From positions 1 through 48,282 of the forward strand of contig CALEDQ010000022.1 of the NCBI GenBank assembly GCA_937949615.1: DNA of 48,282 bases, given 5' to 3'. The stretch's first letter is position 1. Each line of letters begins with the position of its first letter. This document shows positions 1 through 7,690 of this stretch, piece after piece. A program made the position numbers and the translations under genes. Source of the DNA: an uncultured bacterium. Its GTDB lineage: Bacteria; Muiribacteriota; Ozemobacteria; Ozemobacterales; Ozemobacteraceae. The notes beneath the pieces were generated by a model. That model worked only from the letters and a program-made list of their open reading frames with translations, had not been told where the DNA came from and did no database searches.

Positions 1-121
1 CAAGCGAACTGGTGCGAGGGGAGCAAAAGAACACCTTCTGCTAGACCGAAGCATCACGATTTTAAAGACGGCTTCAAACTGTCAGATCCTTCGACGGAGA
101 AGTCGGTCGCCTTCGCCTTAC
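1..121. repeat. Long repeat unit, copy 1 (left end probably outside the window)
   Basis: This 121-bp stretch is repeated at 217-336 with about five substitutions and one single-base deletion, a period of 216 bp. Its left edge is the first base of the window, so the array probably begins upstream. Each copy can fold as RNA: a short GGTG/CACC stem, and a longer-range stem between GACCGA and TCGGTC that encloses most of the unit. No coding frame is convincing. I do not recognise the family; a structured RNA or a mobile-element end are both possible. Confidence 0.75.
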
Positions 122-161
122 AACAACCATCAATTCGCAATTAAAGCGATTAATCAACCAA

Positions 162-190
162 CCAACCTACGGGAGGCCTGTAAACGGCCA
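162..190. repeat. 29-bp short repeat, copy A
   Basis: First of three identical 29-bp copies beginning CCAACCTACGGG and ending TAAACGGCCA. It contains a small GGCC-7 nt-GGCC hairpin. It follows the long unit by about 40 bases of less conserved sequence, so the composite unit is long repeat, spacer, short repeat. Confidence 0.8.
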
Positions 191-216
191 CTTCCAATCA
201 GGGAGAGACCGTTTCT

Positions 217-336
217 CAAGCGAACTGGTGCGAGGGGAGCAAAAGAACACCTTCTGCTAGACCGAAGCATCGCGATTTAAAGACGGCTTTAAACTGCCAG
301 ATCCTTCGATGGAGAAGTCGGTCGCCTTCGCTTTAC
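217..336. repeat. Long repeat unit, copy 2
   Basis: Second copy of the unit at 1-121, one base shorter. The inferred long-range stem pairs 260-265 with 318-323 and is intact in both copies, while most differences fall in predicted loops. Conservation of a paired scaffold favours a structured RNA on one strand, though with only two copies this is suggestive only. Confidence 0.75.
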
Positions 337-378
337 GAAAATGCACTACTTCGCCAATTAACGAGTGAGGATCAACCA

Positions 379-407
379 CCAACCTACGGGAGGCCTGTAA
401 ACGGCCA
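379..407. repeat. 29-bp short repeat, copy B
   Basis: Identical to 162-190 over 29 bases, and 217 bp downstream of it, so it keeps register with the long-unit period. A short open frame covering 257-469 on the minus strand runs through the repeat and is rejected as a gene. Confidence 0.8.
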
Positions 408-503
408 GTTTCAATCAGGTTGAACCTTTTCAATTGAGCGTCGGATCGCTGCCAGACCCCCAATACCACTAATACATTATCTTTGTTAATCAGTGTTTAA
501 CCA

Positions 504-532
504 CCAACCTACGGGAGGCCTGTAAACGGCCA
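504..532. repeat. 29-bp short repeat, copy C
   Basis: Third identical copy, only 125 bp after copy B and without a long unit in front of it. The array therefore ends in a truncated repeat. From 533 to about 626 nothing recognisable is seen before the promoter of the next gene. Confidence 0.8.
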
Positions 533-626
533 ATTCTAGTCGGTGTTAGATGTTTCAGGCAACTGTGAAAGAGGGAGAAAAAGGACGATTCTTTGTTGAA
601 CAGGGCTGTTAATTGTGGGGGGAATC

Positions 627-635
627 TGTTACAAT
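627..635 (+). promoter_or_regulatory. Extended -10 promoter for the UPF0316 gene
   Basis: TGTTACAAT is an extended -10 box (TG, one base, TACAAT) about 28 bases before the ATG at 664. No good -35 box is found at the usual distance. Confidence 0.4.
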
Positions 636-663
636 TGGCATTCGAGGCTTATAGACAAAAAAT

Positions 664-1224
664 ATGGATATAAAGATACTTCTGACCTGTATTGCGATTT
701 TTTTTGCGCGCATAATTGATGTCTCGGTGGGCACGGTGCGCATTATCAGCATCGTTCAGGGGCGCATAAAGACGGCTTTTGTGCTTGGCTTCATTGAGGT
801 CAGTATCTGGCTCACCGTAATATCGACGGTAATGGAAAAAATAAAGGAAAGCCCGATAATCGCGGTTTTTTATGCGCTTGGTTATGCCTCTGGTAACGTT
901 GTCGGGATAATGATCGAGAAAAGATTTGCCATTGGCAATGCCCTGCTGAGAATCATTTTCCTTGAAAAAGGGCAGATTGTGGCAGAAGAACTGCGAAGGC
1001 TGGGTTACCATGTAATGATCTTCGAGGGCATGGACGGCGACCGAAAAATACAGGAAATCGAACTTCCCTGCCGCCGGCGCGACATCGAAGAACTTGTTTC
1101 GATCGCCAGAAGCCACGAAAAAGAAATTTACTTTGTTACCGAATCAATCGGCCTGGCGCCGCGGCTGAAGCTGCCGACCATGCAGCAGGCAACCGGCTGG
1201 CGCGGTATTTTTAAACGCAAATAA
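664..1224 (+). CDS. UPF0316 / DUF2179-type membrane protein
   Basis: The 186-residue product has hydrophobic N-terminal segments (residues about 3-24, 36-56, 64-86) with the pattern FFARIIDVSVGTVR and GFIEVSIWLTVIS that I associate with the UPF0316 family (N-terminal DUF5698, C-terminal DUF2179). The soluble C-terminal half (about 95-175) matches the DUF2179 part. Family members are integral membrane proteins of unknown function, and the length is typical. The Shine-Dalgarno site is weak. The gene converges on the PAS gene with only seven bases between the two stops. Confidence 0.8.
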   Translation: MDIKILLTCIAIFFARIIDVSVGTVRIISIVQGRIKTAFVLGFIEVSIWLTVISTVMEKIKESPIIAVFYALGYASGNVVGIMIEKRFAIGNALLRIIFLEKGQIVAEELRRLGYHVMIFEGMDGDRKIQEIELPCRRRDIEELVSIARSHEKEIYFVTESIGLAPRLKLPTMQQATGWRGIFKRK

Positions 1225-1231
1225 ACCTGGC

Positions 1232-1570
1232 TCAGGGCTGGCGCACATAGTGCGGCATTTCGGCCGGCAGTTCCAGTGAAAGCTCGACGAGGCCTGCAAT
1301 TTTGCCGTCTTTATACCATGGCGACTGGTGAATCAGCTTTTTCACGCCGGCCTTTTCAATTGTATAGACGTTCGACTCGCCAGTCTGCAGAAACTGTCGG
1401 ATCATTGCCGACGAGCGCTCGCCATGGCAATCGAACAGGCTTTTCCCGACAAGGCTTTCGCCGCCATATTTTTCAAAAGTTTTACTGGCGCGCCTGTTCA
1501 TATAAAGAATCTTCGCATCAAGGTCACAGACAGTAACGGCATAACCGCTGTCGGCAAAATAGTTTTCCAT
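1232..1570 (-). CDS. Stand-alone PAS-domain protein
   Basis: The 112-residue protein is essentially one PAS fold. VTVCDLDAKILYMNRRASK is the classic PAS start (residues about 12-32), LVGKSLFDCH follows at about 40-49, and the last third has the IHQSPWYKDGKIAG strand pattern. There is no output domain, so it would act as a ligand or redox sensor for a partner; Cys16 and Cys48 could take part. AGGAG lies seven bases before the ATG. It lies 56 bases downstream of clpP on the same strand and may be co-transcribed. The specific signal cannot be read from the sequence. Confidence 0.75.
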   Translation of the reverse strand: MENYFADSGYAVTVCDLDAKILYMNRRASKTFEKYGGESLVGKSLFDCHGERSSAMIRQFLQTGESNVYTIEKAGVKKLIHQSPWYKDGKIAGLVELSLELPAEMPHYVRQP

Positions 1571-1626
1571 AAAGGCTCCTAAAATGAAAGCGCCGCCAGA
1601 ACCTGCCTGGCGACGCGAACAATCAA

Positions 1627-2253
1627 TCAGAACTTATAAACGGCGTCGACAATACCGTATTCGATAGATTCATCTGAATCCATCCAGTAGTCGCGATCGA
1701 GATCTTTGAGAATGCGGTCTTTCGACTTGCCACAGTTCTTCGCAAGCATCGCGGCAACCGATTCGCGGGTGCGCAGAATCTGGCGGGCCTGAATTTCGAG
1801 GTCACTGGCCTGGCCGTAGAGATAATCAACACTCGGCTGGTGAATCATAACTTTGCCGTTGGGGAAAATGTAACGCTTGCCTTTTGCCCCGGCAGAAAGA
1901 ATCAGCGAGCCCATCGAGGCCGCGAGGCCCATGCATACCGTTTTTACCGGTGACGAAATCAGGTGCATAGTATCGATGATCGCCATACCAGACGAGATAA
2001 TGCCGCCCGGACTGTTGACAAAAAAGGTGATCTCTTCGCCTGGCTTGGTGGCTTCGAGATAGAGAAGCTTGCTGACCAGGTCTTTGGCGGTATCGTCATC
2101 GACAGCGCCCCACAGAAAGATCTGGCGGTTTTCGAGCAGCTTCTGCTCGACCATCTCATTTACCTCTGTGCCCTTTTCCTTTTCTTCGGCCGCAACGGGT
2201 TCTTCCTCTTCGTCATCCATTCTTACGATGGGCATTTTGTAGTTGTTTTTCAT
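1627..2253 (-). CDS. clpP: ATP-dependent Clp protease proteolytic subunit
   Basis: ClpP forms the barrel protease that degrades proteins fed to it by Clp ATPases in the cytoplasm. The catalytic Ser is in AASMGS, the His in MIHQPS and the Asp in LDRDYWM, all in canonical order. I start at 2253 (MKNNYK), which gives 208 residues and a GGAG site, rather than at the longer frame reaching 2388. Residues 13-30 are an unusually acidic stretch (DDEEEEPVAAEEKEKG) before the core. That is not in E. coli ClpP and may be a propeptide or a variant axial loop. No clpX or clpA is adjacent. Confidence 0.93.
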   Translation of the reverse strand: MKNNYKMPIVRMDDEEEEPVAAEEKEKGTEVNEMVEQKLLENRQIFLWGAVDDDTAKDLVSKLLYLEATKPGEEITFFVNSPGGIISSGMAIIDTMHLISSPVKTVCMGLAASMGSLILSAGAKGKRYIFPNGKVMIHQPSVDYLYGQASDLEIQARQILRTRESVAAMLAKNCGKSKDRILKDLDRDYWMDSDESIEYGIVDAVYKF

Positions 2254-2302
2254 TGTATCTTTTCTCCAGTAAAAAACGGTTATTACCTTAAAACGTCCTG
2301 AT

Positions 2303-2329
2303 TCTATACGTTTTTTACTCAGAGAGCAA
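2303..2329 (-). promoter_or_regulatory. Possible clpP promoter
   Basis: On the minus strand TTGCTC is followed after 15 bases by TATAGA, about 50 bases before the clpP start. The spacer is shorter than ideal, so this is tentative. It is divergent from the glpQ promoter 40 bp away. Confidence 0.3.
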
Positions 2330-2369
2330 GACAGGAAATAAGTAAATGAGTGCATTAAAATATTTCGCC

Positions 2370-2378
2370 TGCTATACT
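2370..2378 (+). promoter_or_regulatory. Extended -10 promoter for glpQ
   Basis: TGCTATACT is a near-consensus extended -10 element 28 bases before the glpQ ATG. The start codon is preceded by GTGAGG as a modest ribosome-binding site. Confidence 0.55.
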
Positions 2379-2406
2379 TTCTACACAATCAATCTGTGAG
2401 GTTTTT

Positions 2407-3402
2407 ATGAAAAGAGCCACTCTGCTGATCTGCTCGATTCTTCTTTTTGGAGGCCCAATGAACGCTTCTGCCGCGGAAAAGATCATCAATATTGCGCACC
2501 GTGGTGCCAGCGCCTATCTGCCAGAGCACACCCTGCCGGCGAAAGCTCTCGCCTACAATATGGAAGTCGACTACCTCGAACAGGACGTCGTTCTCACCAA
2601 AGACGATGTTCCGCTGGTAATTCATGATATTCATCTCGATACCGTCACTGACGTGGCAACCCGTTTTCCTGAGCGGAAACGCGCCGATGGCCGCTTCTAC
2701 GCAATCGACTTCACTTTTGCCGAGATTAAAACGCTGAAAGTCAATGAAAGAATTGACCTCAAAACCGGCAAAGCGGTTTTCCCAGGCCGTTTCCCGCTCG
2801 GAAAATCAGAATTCAGGCTTGCCAGCTTCAACGAAGAAATCGAAATGATTCAGGGGCTCAATCGCTCGACCGGTCGCAACATCGGCATTTACCCGGAAAT
2901 AAAAGAACCCGCCTGGCATCGCAGCGAGGGTCGCGATATCACCGCAGTCGTTCTGAAAACGCTTGCTGATTATGGCTATAAGTCAGCCGCCGACAATGTT
3001 TTTCTGCAGTGCTTTGATTTTGCAGAACTCAAGCGCATCAGAAACGAGCTTGGCTGTCAGCTGCCCCTGATTCAGCTGGTTGAAGATGAAGATAACTTTG
3101 ATATCGGCGAAGTTGCAAGCTATGCCGATGGCATCGGCCCTTCATTGAAAAGAATCGTCACCGGCGTCGATGCGAACGGCGGGCTCATCGTTTCTGACTT
3201 TGTCGAGCAAGCGCACAAAGTTGGCCTGAAAGTTCACCCCTGGACCTTCAGAGCCGATTCACTGCCGCCCGGCATCAGTGGTGAAGCCCTTCTGACCGCC
3301 CTTATCGAAAAAGCCGGCGTCGATGGCCTTTTTTCAGATTTTCCCGACATTTCCGGCCGCAAAGTGCGCCTTTTCAACCTGAAAAACCGCGGTCAGAAGT
3401 GA
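2407..3402 (+). CDS. glpQ: Glycerophosphodiester phosphodiesterase, periplasmic GlpQ type
   Basis: Hydrolyses glycerophosphodiesters to glycerol-3-phosphate and an alcohol. Residues 1-22 form a signal peptide (basic MKR, hydrophobic core, ASAA cleavage region), placing the enzyme outside the inner membrane. The GDPD signature HRGASAYLPEHT begins with the catalytic His31; metal ligands are expected at Glu58 and Asp60 (YLEQD), with VIHD at 71-74. The 331-residue length and the conserved middle (YPEIKEPAWH) match E. coli GlpQ rather than the cytosolic UgpQ. No glycerol-3-phosphate transporter is nearby. Confidence 0.92.
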   Translation: MKRATLLICSILLFGGPMNASAAEKIINIAHRGASAYLPEHTLPAKALAYNMEVDYLEQDVVLTKDDVPLVIHDIHLDTVTDVATRFPERKRADGRFYAIDFTFAEIKTLKVNERIDLKTGKAVFPGRFPLGKSEFRLASFNEEIEMIQGLNRSTGRNIGIYPEIKEPAWHRSEGRDITAVVLKTLADYGYKSAADNVFLQCFDFAELKRIRNELGCQLPLIQLVEDEDNFDIGEVASYADGIGPSLKRIVTGVDANGGLIVSDFVEQAHKVGLKVHPWTFRADSLPPGISGEALLTALIEKAGVDGLFSDFPDISGRKVRLFNLKNRGQK

Positions 3403-3478
3403 AAAAAATCCTTTCTGTCGGCCGGTTTAAGCAGTTTTGTTGACAATAGTAGAATTAAAGCGGCTCTAATTGCCTTGT

Positions 3479-3508
3479 CTGTGTTTATCCGTGTTCATCT
3501 GTGGCCAA
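3479..3508. repeat. Short tandem 10-bp repeat (ctgtgtttat-type)
   Basis: Three consecutive 10-mers, CTGTGTTTAT, CCGTGTTCAT and CTGTGGCCAA, form a degenerate tandem repeat between two convergent genes. From memory, very similar TCTGTGTTCATCTGTGG strings recur as intergenic repeats in many unrelated bacteria. I infer a dispersed intergenic element rather than a gene or operator. Confidence 0.45.
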
Positions 3509-3547
3509 AAATAAAGCTGCTCTGAAAAAAACAATTGTATTGACCAG

Positions 3548-3583
3548 AAAGGCGGCCTGAGAAGCTATTCTCAGGCCGCCTTT
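3548..3583. terminator. Bidirectional terminator between glpQ and the decarboxylase gene
   Basis: A perfect 14-bp stem (AAAGGCGGCCTGAG with its complement) closes an 8-base loop. It has A-rich sequence on one side and T-rich sequence on the other, and it lies between the ends of two convergent genes. Confidence 0.85.
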
Positions 3584-3602
3584 GCTTATCTCAGAAATCA
3601 AG

Positions 3603-5552
3603 TCAGGTTTCGGTAATATCGTTGATGCGATAGCCGTATTCTTCGAGCTGCTTTTCTTCTTCAGCGGTCAGCACCTTGATGCGGCCTTCCTTGATGCCGT
3701 GAATCTCGACATGGTAATCGCGGTAATAGTTCAAGGCCTCGATGGCCGTCTTGCTGATCATCTGACCAGGCACCAGCAGCGGAATCCCTGGTGGATACGG
3801 AGTTACCATACAGGCCGAAACCCGGTCGATGGCATCGCGCAGCGGAATCGACTCACCATCGGAATAAAAGGCAAAGCGCGGCATGAACTTCATCGGCGAC
3901 AGATCGAGAAAGAAGTCGTTGCGGGCGGCGAATTTCTGGGGTTTGCGGGTGCCGCTCATTTTTTCGATATTTTCGAGGGCGAGGAACAGGCGGTTCAGCT
4001 TGCTGTGGGTGGCACCTATGGTAATCAGCACCGTCAGCGTATTGAAAGTCGTTTTTTCAATCTGAATATTGTGCTTTTCGAGCAGATAATGTTCGACTTC
4101 CTTGCTTGAAAAGCCGGTTCCGGAAACATCGATCGTCAGCTTGGTCGGGTCGAGCTTGATGCCGTCTCTTTTCACTTCGTCTGAAAGCAGATCGTCAAGA
4201 TCGAGCACCCTGAACTTGCTGAGGGTGTTGATGCTCTTTTTGAGCATGTCTGAAAGCTCGATACACCGCGAAAGCAGCGAATAGCCTTCCATCACCATCT
4301 GCTTGCGCGCCACGTCGAGAGAGGCAATCATCGGGTATTGCGGCGAGGTGCTGGTGTGCATGTTGAAATTTTCCATGAAAAAATCTTCGATATCTTCAAA
4401 TTCCGGATCGTTAACGTGAATCATAGAAGCCTGACTGAAGGCACTCATGGTCTTATGGGTCGACTGCGTCGCATAATCAGCGCCCGCTTCCATTGCACAT
4501 GGGAAGAAATGCGGATGGAAACGCGCATAACCATACCAGGCTTCGTCGACGATTACCTTGACATTGCGCTTGTGAGCCTCTTTGACGATGTCAGCGATGT
4601 CGTAAATCAGACCATCGTAAGTGCAGTTGGTCAGAATCATCACTTTGAGCTTTTTACCCATCGCAATGGCTTTGTCCATGGTCGAAATGATGCGCTTTTT
4701 GGGAACCGGGCCAAAGATGCCGAAGCGGTTATTCACTGATGGCGAGAGATAGACCGGCTCTGCACCTGCGAGAATCGTGCCGTAATGTACTGATTTATGG
4801 CAGTTGCGATCGAGAAGTATGGCATCACCCGGCTTCAGAAGCGTCTGCAGCAGTATTTTATTGGCGGTGCTGGTGCCATTGGTCGAGAAAAATGTGTAGC
4901 GCGCACTGTAAGCCCTTGCCGCCAGTTCGTGCGCTTCTTTGATTACGCCATTCGGGTGCAGCAGCGAATCAAGCATCGGCACTGAAACTGAAACGTCAGA
5001 GCGAAAAAGGTTGGCCCCAAAAAATTCGTAAAAATCACGGGTCCAGATCGAGTTTTTTACTGAATAACCCGATGCGTGGCCGGGAGTATGCCATGAATCT
5101 TTCGATTTACGCGAATATTCGAGCAGAGCATCGAAGAATGGTGCCCGGTTCTTGCTGTTGATAACTTCTGAGCGCAGTTTGCGAACGATGTCGTCGTAAT
5201 CGTGGTCGCCTTTGTAAAAATAGCCGCTCAGATCGCCGCCAGTGTTGAAGTAGGGCAGGTCAGCCGATTTGGTGAACAGAAAGATCGTGACCTCGAAACG
5301 GATAACCTTGAATTCCTCAAACAACTCCGCGCCTTTGAGCGTTACCTTACTGCCGAGGTTTGTTTCCTCATTGCTTACAGGAACTTCCCATTCGGTGAGA
5401 ATGACGTGAATCAGGCCGTCTTCGCGCAACAGTCGGCAGGCCTCTTCGACATTTTTGGCCGTAACAACATTGATGCCGCGTGATGAAAGCTCTCGACTCT
5501 CGATTTCAATCGTTTTTACATCCGGGTTTAACAGCAGAACTCGATATTTCAT
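3603..5552 (-). CDS. Orn/Lys/Arg decarboxylase (PLP-dependent, fold I)
   Basis: Cytoplasmic amino acid decarboxylase of the inducible Lys/Arg/Orn family, which makes cadaverine, agmatine or putrescine. Residues 1-130 resemble the receiver-like wing domain of these enzymes. The catalytic core begins near HTPGHASG (155-162). The PLP lysine is Lys367 in STHKTMSAFSQ, and DEAW at 336-339 provides the aspartate contacting the pyridine nitrogen. At 649 residues it is shorter than E. coli AdiA or LdcI (about 715-755), mostly in the wing and C-terminus. No antiporter gene is adjacent, so an acid-resistance pair is not evident; a biosynthetic role is equally possible. The substrate cannot be assigned from sequence. 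AGGAA precedes the ATG. Confidence 0.9.
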   Translation of the reverse strand: MKYRVLLLNPDVKTIEIESRELSSRGINVVTAKNVEEACRLLREDGLIHVILTEWEVPVSNEETNLGSKVTLKGAELFEEFKVIRFEVTIFLFTKSADLPYFNTGGDLSGYFYKGDHDYDDIVRKLRSEVINSKNRAPFFDALLEYSRKSKDSWHTPGHASGYSVKNSIWTRDFYEFFGANLFRSDVSVSVPMLDSLLHPNGVIKEAHELAARAYSARYTFFSTNGTSTANKILLQTLLKPGDAILLDRNCHKSVHYGTILAGAEPVYLSPSVNNRFGIFGPVPKKRIISTMDKAIAMGKKLKVMILTNCTYDGLIYDIADIVKEAHKRNVKVIVDEAWYGYARFHPHFFPCAMEAGADYATQSTHKTMSAFSQASMIHVNDPEFEDIEDFFMENFNMHTSTSPQYPMIASLDVARKQMVMEGYSLLSRCIELSDMLKKSINTLSKFRVLDLDDLLSDEVKRDGIKLDPTKLTIDVSGTGFSSKEVEHYLLEKHNIQIEKTTFNTLTVLITIGATHSKLNRLFLALENIEKMSGTRKPQKFAARNDFFLDLSPMKFMPRFAFYSDGESIPLRDAIDRVSACMVTPYPPGIPLLVPGQMISKTAIEALNYYRDYHVEIHGIKEGRIKVLTAEEEKQLEEYGYRINDITET

Positions 5553-5641
5553 GCATGGTTCCTGTGGGGTATCGTTAAAGACCTGCGCCTCGCAGCCGGC
5601 CCGAATTCTATCATGCTTTTAGCTGCGTGCATAGGGGGGTT

Positions 5642-6256
5642 TTAGAGTTTCCAGTGTACCCAGAATCCTCGCCCGGGTGCCTGGAAAATCTTGGCCTGAC
5701 CGCCGGCCTGAACGGCAATTTCTGCCAGCTGTCCCGGGTCCAGACGTGGAATGCTGCTTTTGCTGCTGCCTGCTTTTTCCCTGCGAACCTCGTCAATTAC
5801 CTGCTGCGGTGTACTGATCCCGTAGCCGCCGCCTATCAGAACCTGACCGCCCGGCTTCAGACAACGATTGATATCCGCAAAAGCGGCAGGCAGATCAGCC
5901 CAGAAAAACACCGAACCCCGGCTGAAAACTGCGTCAAACGATGCTTCAGCAAAGGGCAGGCGGCAGGCATCAGCCTGAATCAGAAGTGCCTGCGGAGCTC
6001 TTGCGGCTGCATTAACCCTCTGCAGCATCGAAAAAGAGGCATCGACTCCGACTAACAGGGCAGGGGAGGCAGCAGCAAACTGCTGCAGCATAAAGCCCGG
6101 GCCACAGCCGATTTCTAGAATCCTGCGGCCCGCGATTTGCAGGCCGGTGAAGTCAATAAAATCACGCAGCAGCCATGGATAAACATCCTGAAGGCGTTCT
6201 TCCGCATGTTTTTCAAAATGGCCGGCGCTCTCGTTTTTCCAGTCTATCTGATTCAT
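5642..6256 (-). CDS. Class I SAM-dependent methyltransferase (UbiE/type-11 fold)
   Basis: The 204-residue protein has motif I ILEIGCGPGFML (residues about 46-57), acidic GVDAS at the end of strand 2, and the later pattern FDAVFSRGSVFFW ... CLKPGGQVLIGGG that marks methyltransferase-11 domains. It probably methylates a small molecule; the acceptor is unknown. The ATG at 6256 has only a weak GAGG site. It is a single-gene unit between the decarboxylase and the divergent regulator gene. Confidence 0.82.
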   Translation of the reverse strand: MNQIDWKNESAGHFEKHAEERLQDVYPWLLRDFIDFTGLQIAGRRILEIGCGPGFMLQQFAAASPALLVGVDASFSMLQRVNAAARAPQALLIQADACRLPFAEASFDAVFSRGSVFFWADLPAAFADINRCLKPGGQVLIGGGYGISTPQQVIDEVRREKAGSSKSSIPRLDPGQLAEIAVQAGGQAKIFQAPGRGFWVHWKL

Positions 6257-6388
6257 GCTGTCATGATACCTCTGTTTGTGTCACCCATGCAAATTAGTGC
6301 CTTATTTGCGCTGGTCTGATTGCAAAATAGCTTGATACTACTCTGCGTGCATGGTAAGGTGTTAACAAATCACAAAAGGGCGTTCGCA

Positions 6389-7009
6389 ATGGTAGAAACA
6401 TCAGGTCTTCTCAATTTAAAAGAAGTCTCCCAGATTCTTAAAATCAATACCGAAGTTCTGCGCCGCTGGTTGCGCAACGGCAAACTGCCCGGCATCAAGG
6501 TCGGCAGTGACTGGCGCGTGAACCCCGCCGATCTGCAGCCATTCCTTGAACCGGTGAGTCAAAAGGGTAAAGGCGTTAAAAACGCTGAAAACTCTCAGAA
6601 AATGTGCTTCCGGTTTCCCAAATGGCTTGAATTTTCTGGGCTGCCGCGCCTGCTGAACCAGAAATACGGCCCCGAATGCTGGCCAATTCTTAAAAAAATG
6701 ATCGAACTCGATTTTGAGCTCGGAAAACCGGCTGATCGAATGATTCCGCTTGACCGTGCCGAAATTGCCGAACGGGTTGGCTATGACGAAAAGGTGGTCG
6801 CAGAAATCATTCAGGTGCTGATAAAGGCCGGTTTCATCTCTCTTCACAAAACCGAAAAGGCAACCAGCTTTTCAATCGTCACACCGATCAGAACGCCCAA
6901 GCTGATTCTCGATATTCCCTATGAACATGGCGGCATAAAGGGAGCTCCTAGCCCCGCACTGAACAATGCCTGCCTGCGAAGATTTCTTGAATCTGGCGAA
7001 AGCAGCTGA
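6389..7009 (+). CDS. DNA-binding protein with excisionase/MerR-like helix-turn-helix
   Basis: Residues 8-55 form a helix_turn_helix-17 type domain: LLNLKEVSQILKIN then VLRRWLRNGKLPGIKVGSDWRV, where the wing ends in a Trp-Arg pair. Residues about 90-170 look like a second winged-helix segment (DRAEIAERVGYDEKVVAEII). I start at 6389, preceded by AAGGG, rather than at the upstream in-frame ATG at 6320, which lacks a site. It is the first gene of a three-gene unit with the membrane protein and the isomerase-like protein. A local regulator is plausible; the target is not visible. Confidence 0.75.
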   Translation: MVETSGLLNLKEVSQILKINTEVLRRWLRNGKLPGIKVGSDWRVNPADLQPFLEPVSQKGKGVKNAENSQKMCFRFPKWLEFSGLPRLLNQKYGPECWPILKKMIELDFELGKPADRMIPLDRAEIAERVGYDEKVVAEIIQVLIKAGFISLHKTEKATSFSIVTPIRTPKLILDIPYEHGGIKGAPSPALNNACLRRFLESGESS

Positions 7010-7021
7010 AAAGGATAAATT

Positions 7022-7690
7022 ATGCAGACTGAACATGGCGAAAACAAAAATATCGGCTCCACAGGCTTTCCGGGAGTCTTCGAAGTTGTCGCGATTGCTG
7101 GTTTTCTCACGGTTGTAGCTTCGACTTTTCTGAACTTTACTCCGGTAGTTGCCCAGACCTGGCGTGCCGGTGGCATTGGCCTGCCGGTAATGCTTTCCTG
7201 CGTTGCCGGTGCCATTTTTATGCTGTTCAGAAACTATTTTGCCGGCTTCTTTGTCGCTGTTTTTTCGGGCTTTTTTCTGACCCATGAAATCATTATTATT
7301 TATGATAACAAGGCGGTCGAACTTGGCCGTGAACTCGGCCCCGATGGCTGGTTCAGACTGGTTTTCGATGTTTATCGCGATGCTTTTGCCTTCAATACCG
7401 GTGCATTCTGGGCGCTTGTCGGGGTTCTGCTGGCGATGACCGGCGTCTGTATCGGCTGGGTTTTGAATATCATCAGAATGAATAACGAAGCCGTTCAGCT
7501 TTCGCAGCTGGCTGCAGGTGCAGATAAGCCCGCCGGTGATGTAATTGTTGCTGCGTCGGCTGTCGAAGAAAACGGTTCAGCCGCGGATGTGGAAGATGAT
7601 GAAGCCGACTGGTCAGACGAAGACTCCGATGCGTCCGCTGACGCCTCTGAAGAGGATGAGGTTGATAACGACGTCGATACCAGAGCATGA
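7022..7690 (+). CDS. Four-helix membrane protein with acidic C-terminal tail, unknown function
   Basis: I do not recognise this 222-residue protein. Likely membrane helices are at residues 19-39, 51-69, 71-93 and 126-150. Residues 180-222 form a very acidic, low-complexity tail (ADVEDDEADWSDEDSDAS and onward) that should be disordered in the cytoplasm. AAGGAT precedes the ATG. It follows the helix-turn-helix gene by 12 bases and overlaps the next gene by four (ATGA), so the three are translationally linked. Confidence 0.7.
   Translation: MQTEHGENKNIGSTGFPGVFEVVAIAGFLTVVASTFLNFTPVVAQTWRAGGIGLPVMLSCVAGAIFMLFRNYFAGFFVAVFSGFFLTHEIIIIYDNKAVELGRELGPDGWFRLVFDVYRDAFAFNTGAFWALVGVLLAMTGVCIGWVLNIIRMNNEAVQLSQLAAGADKPAGDVIVAASAVEENGSAADVEDDEADWSDEDSDASADASEEDEVDNDVDTRA

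Noticed and set aside
166..177. CCTACGGGAGGC identical to the start of a common 16S rRNA primer site
   Set aside because: Only 12 bases match and the flanking sequence is unlike 16S rRNA; the element simply belongs to the 29-bp repeat.
257..469. 70-codon minus-strand frame in the repeat array
   Set aside because: It runs through repeat units, lacks a ribosome site and matches nothing.
1..540. c-di-GMP riboswitch on the minus strand, suggested by GTAGGTTGGTGG
   Set aside because: The remaining conserved aptamer bases and the paired arms are not found, and no downstream gene would be controlled.
3440..3470. TTGACA with TCTAAT as a plus-strand promoter
   Set aside because: Spacing is 19 bases and no gene follows before the terminator.
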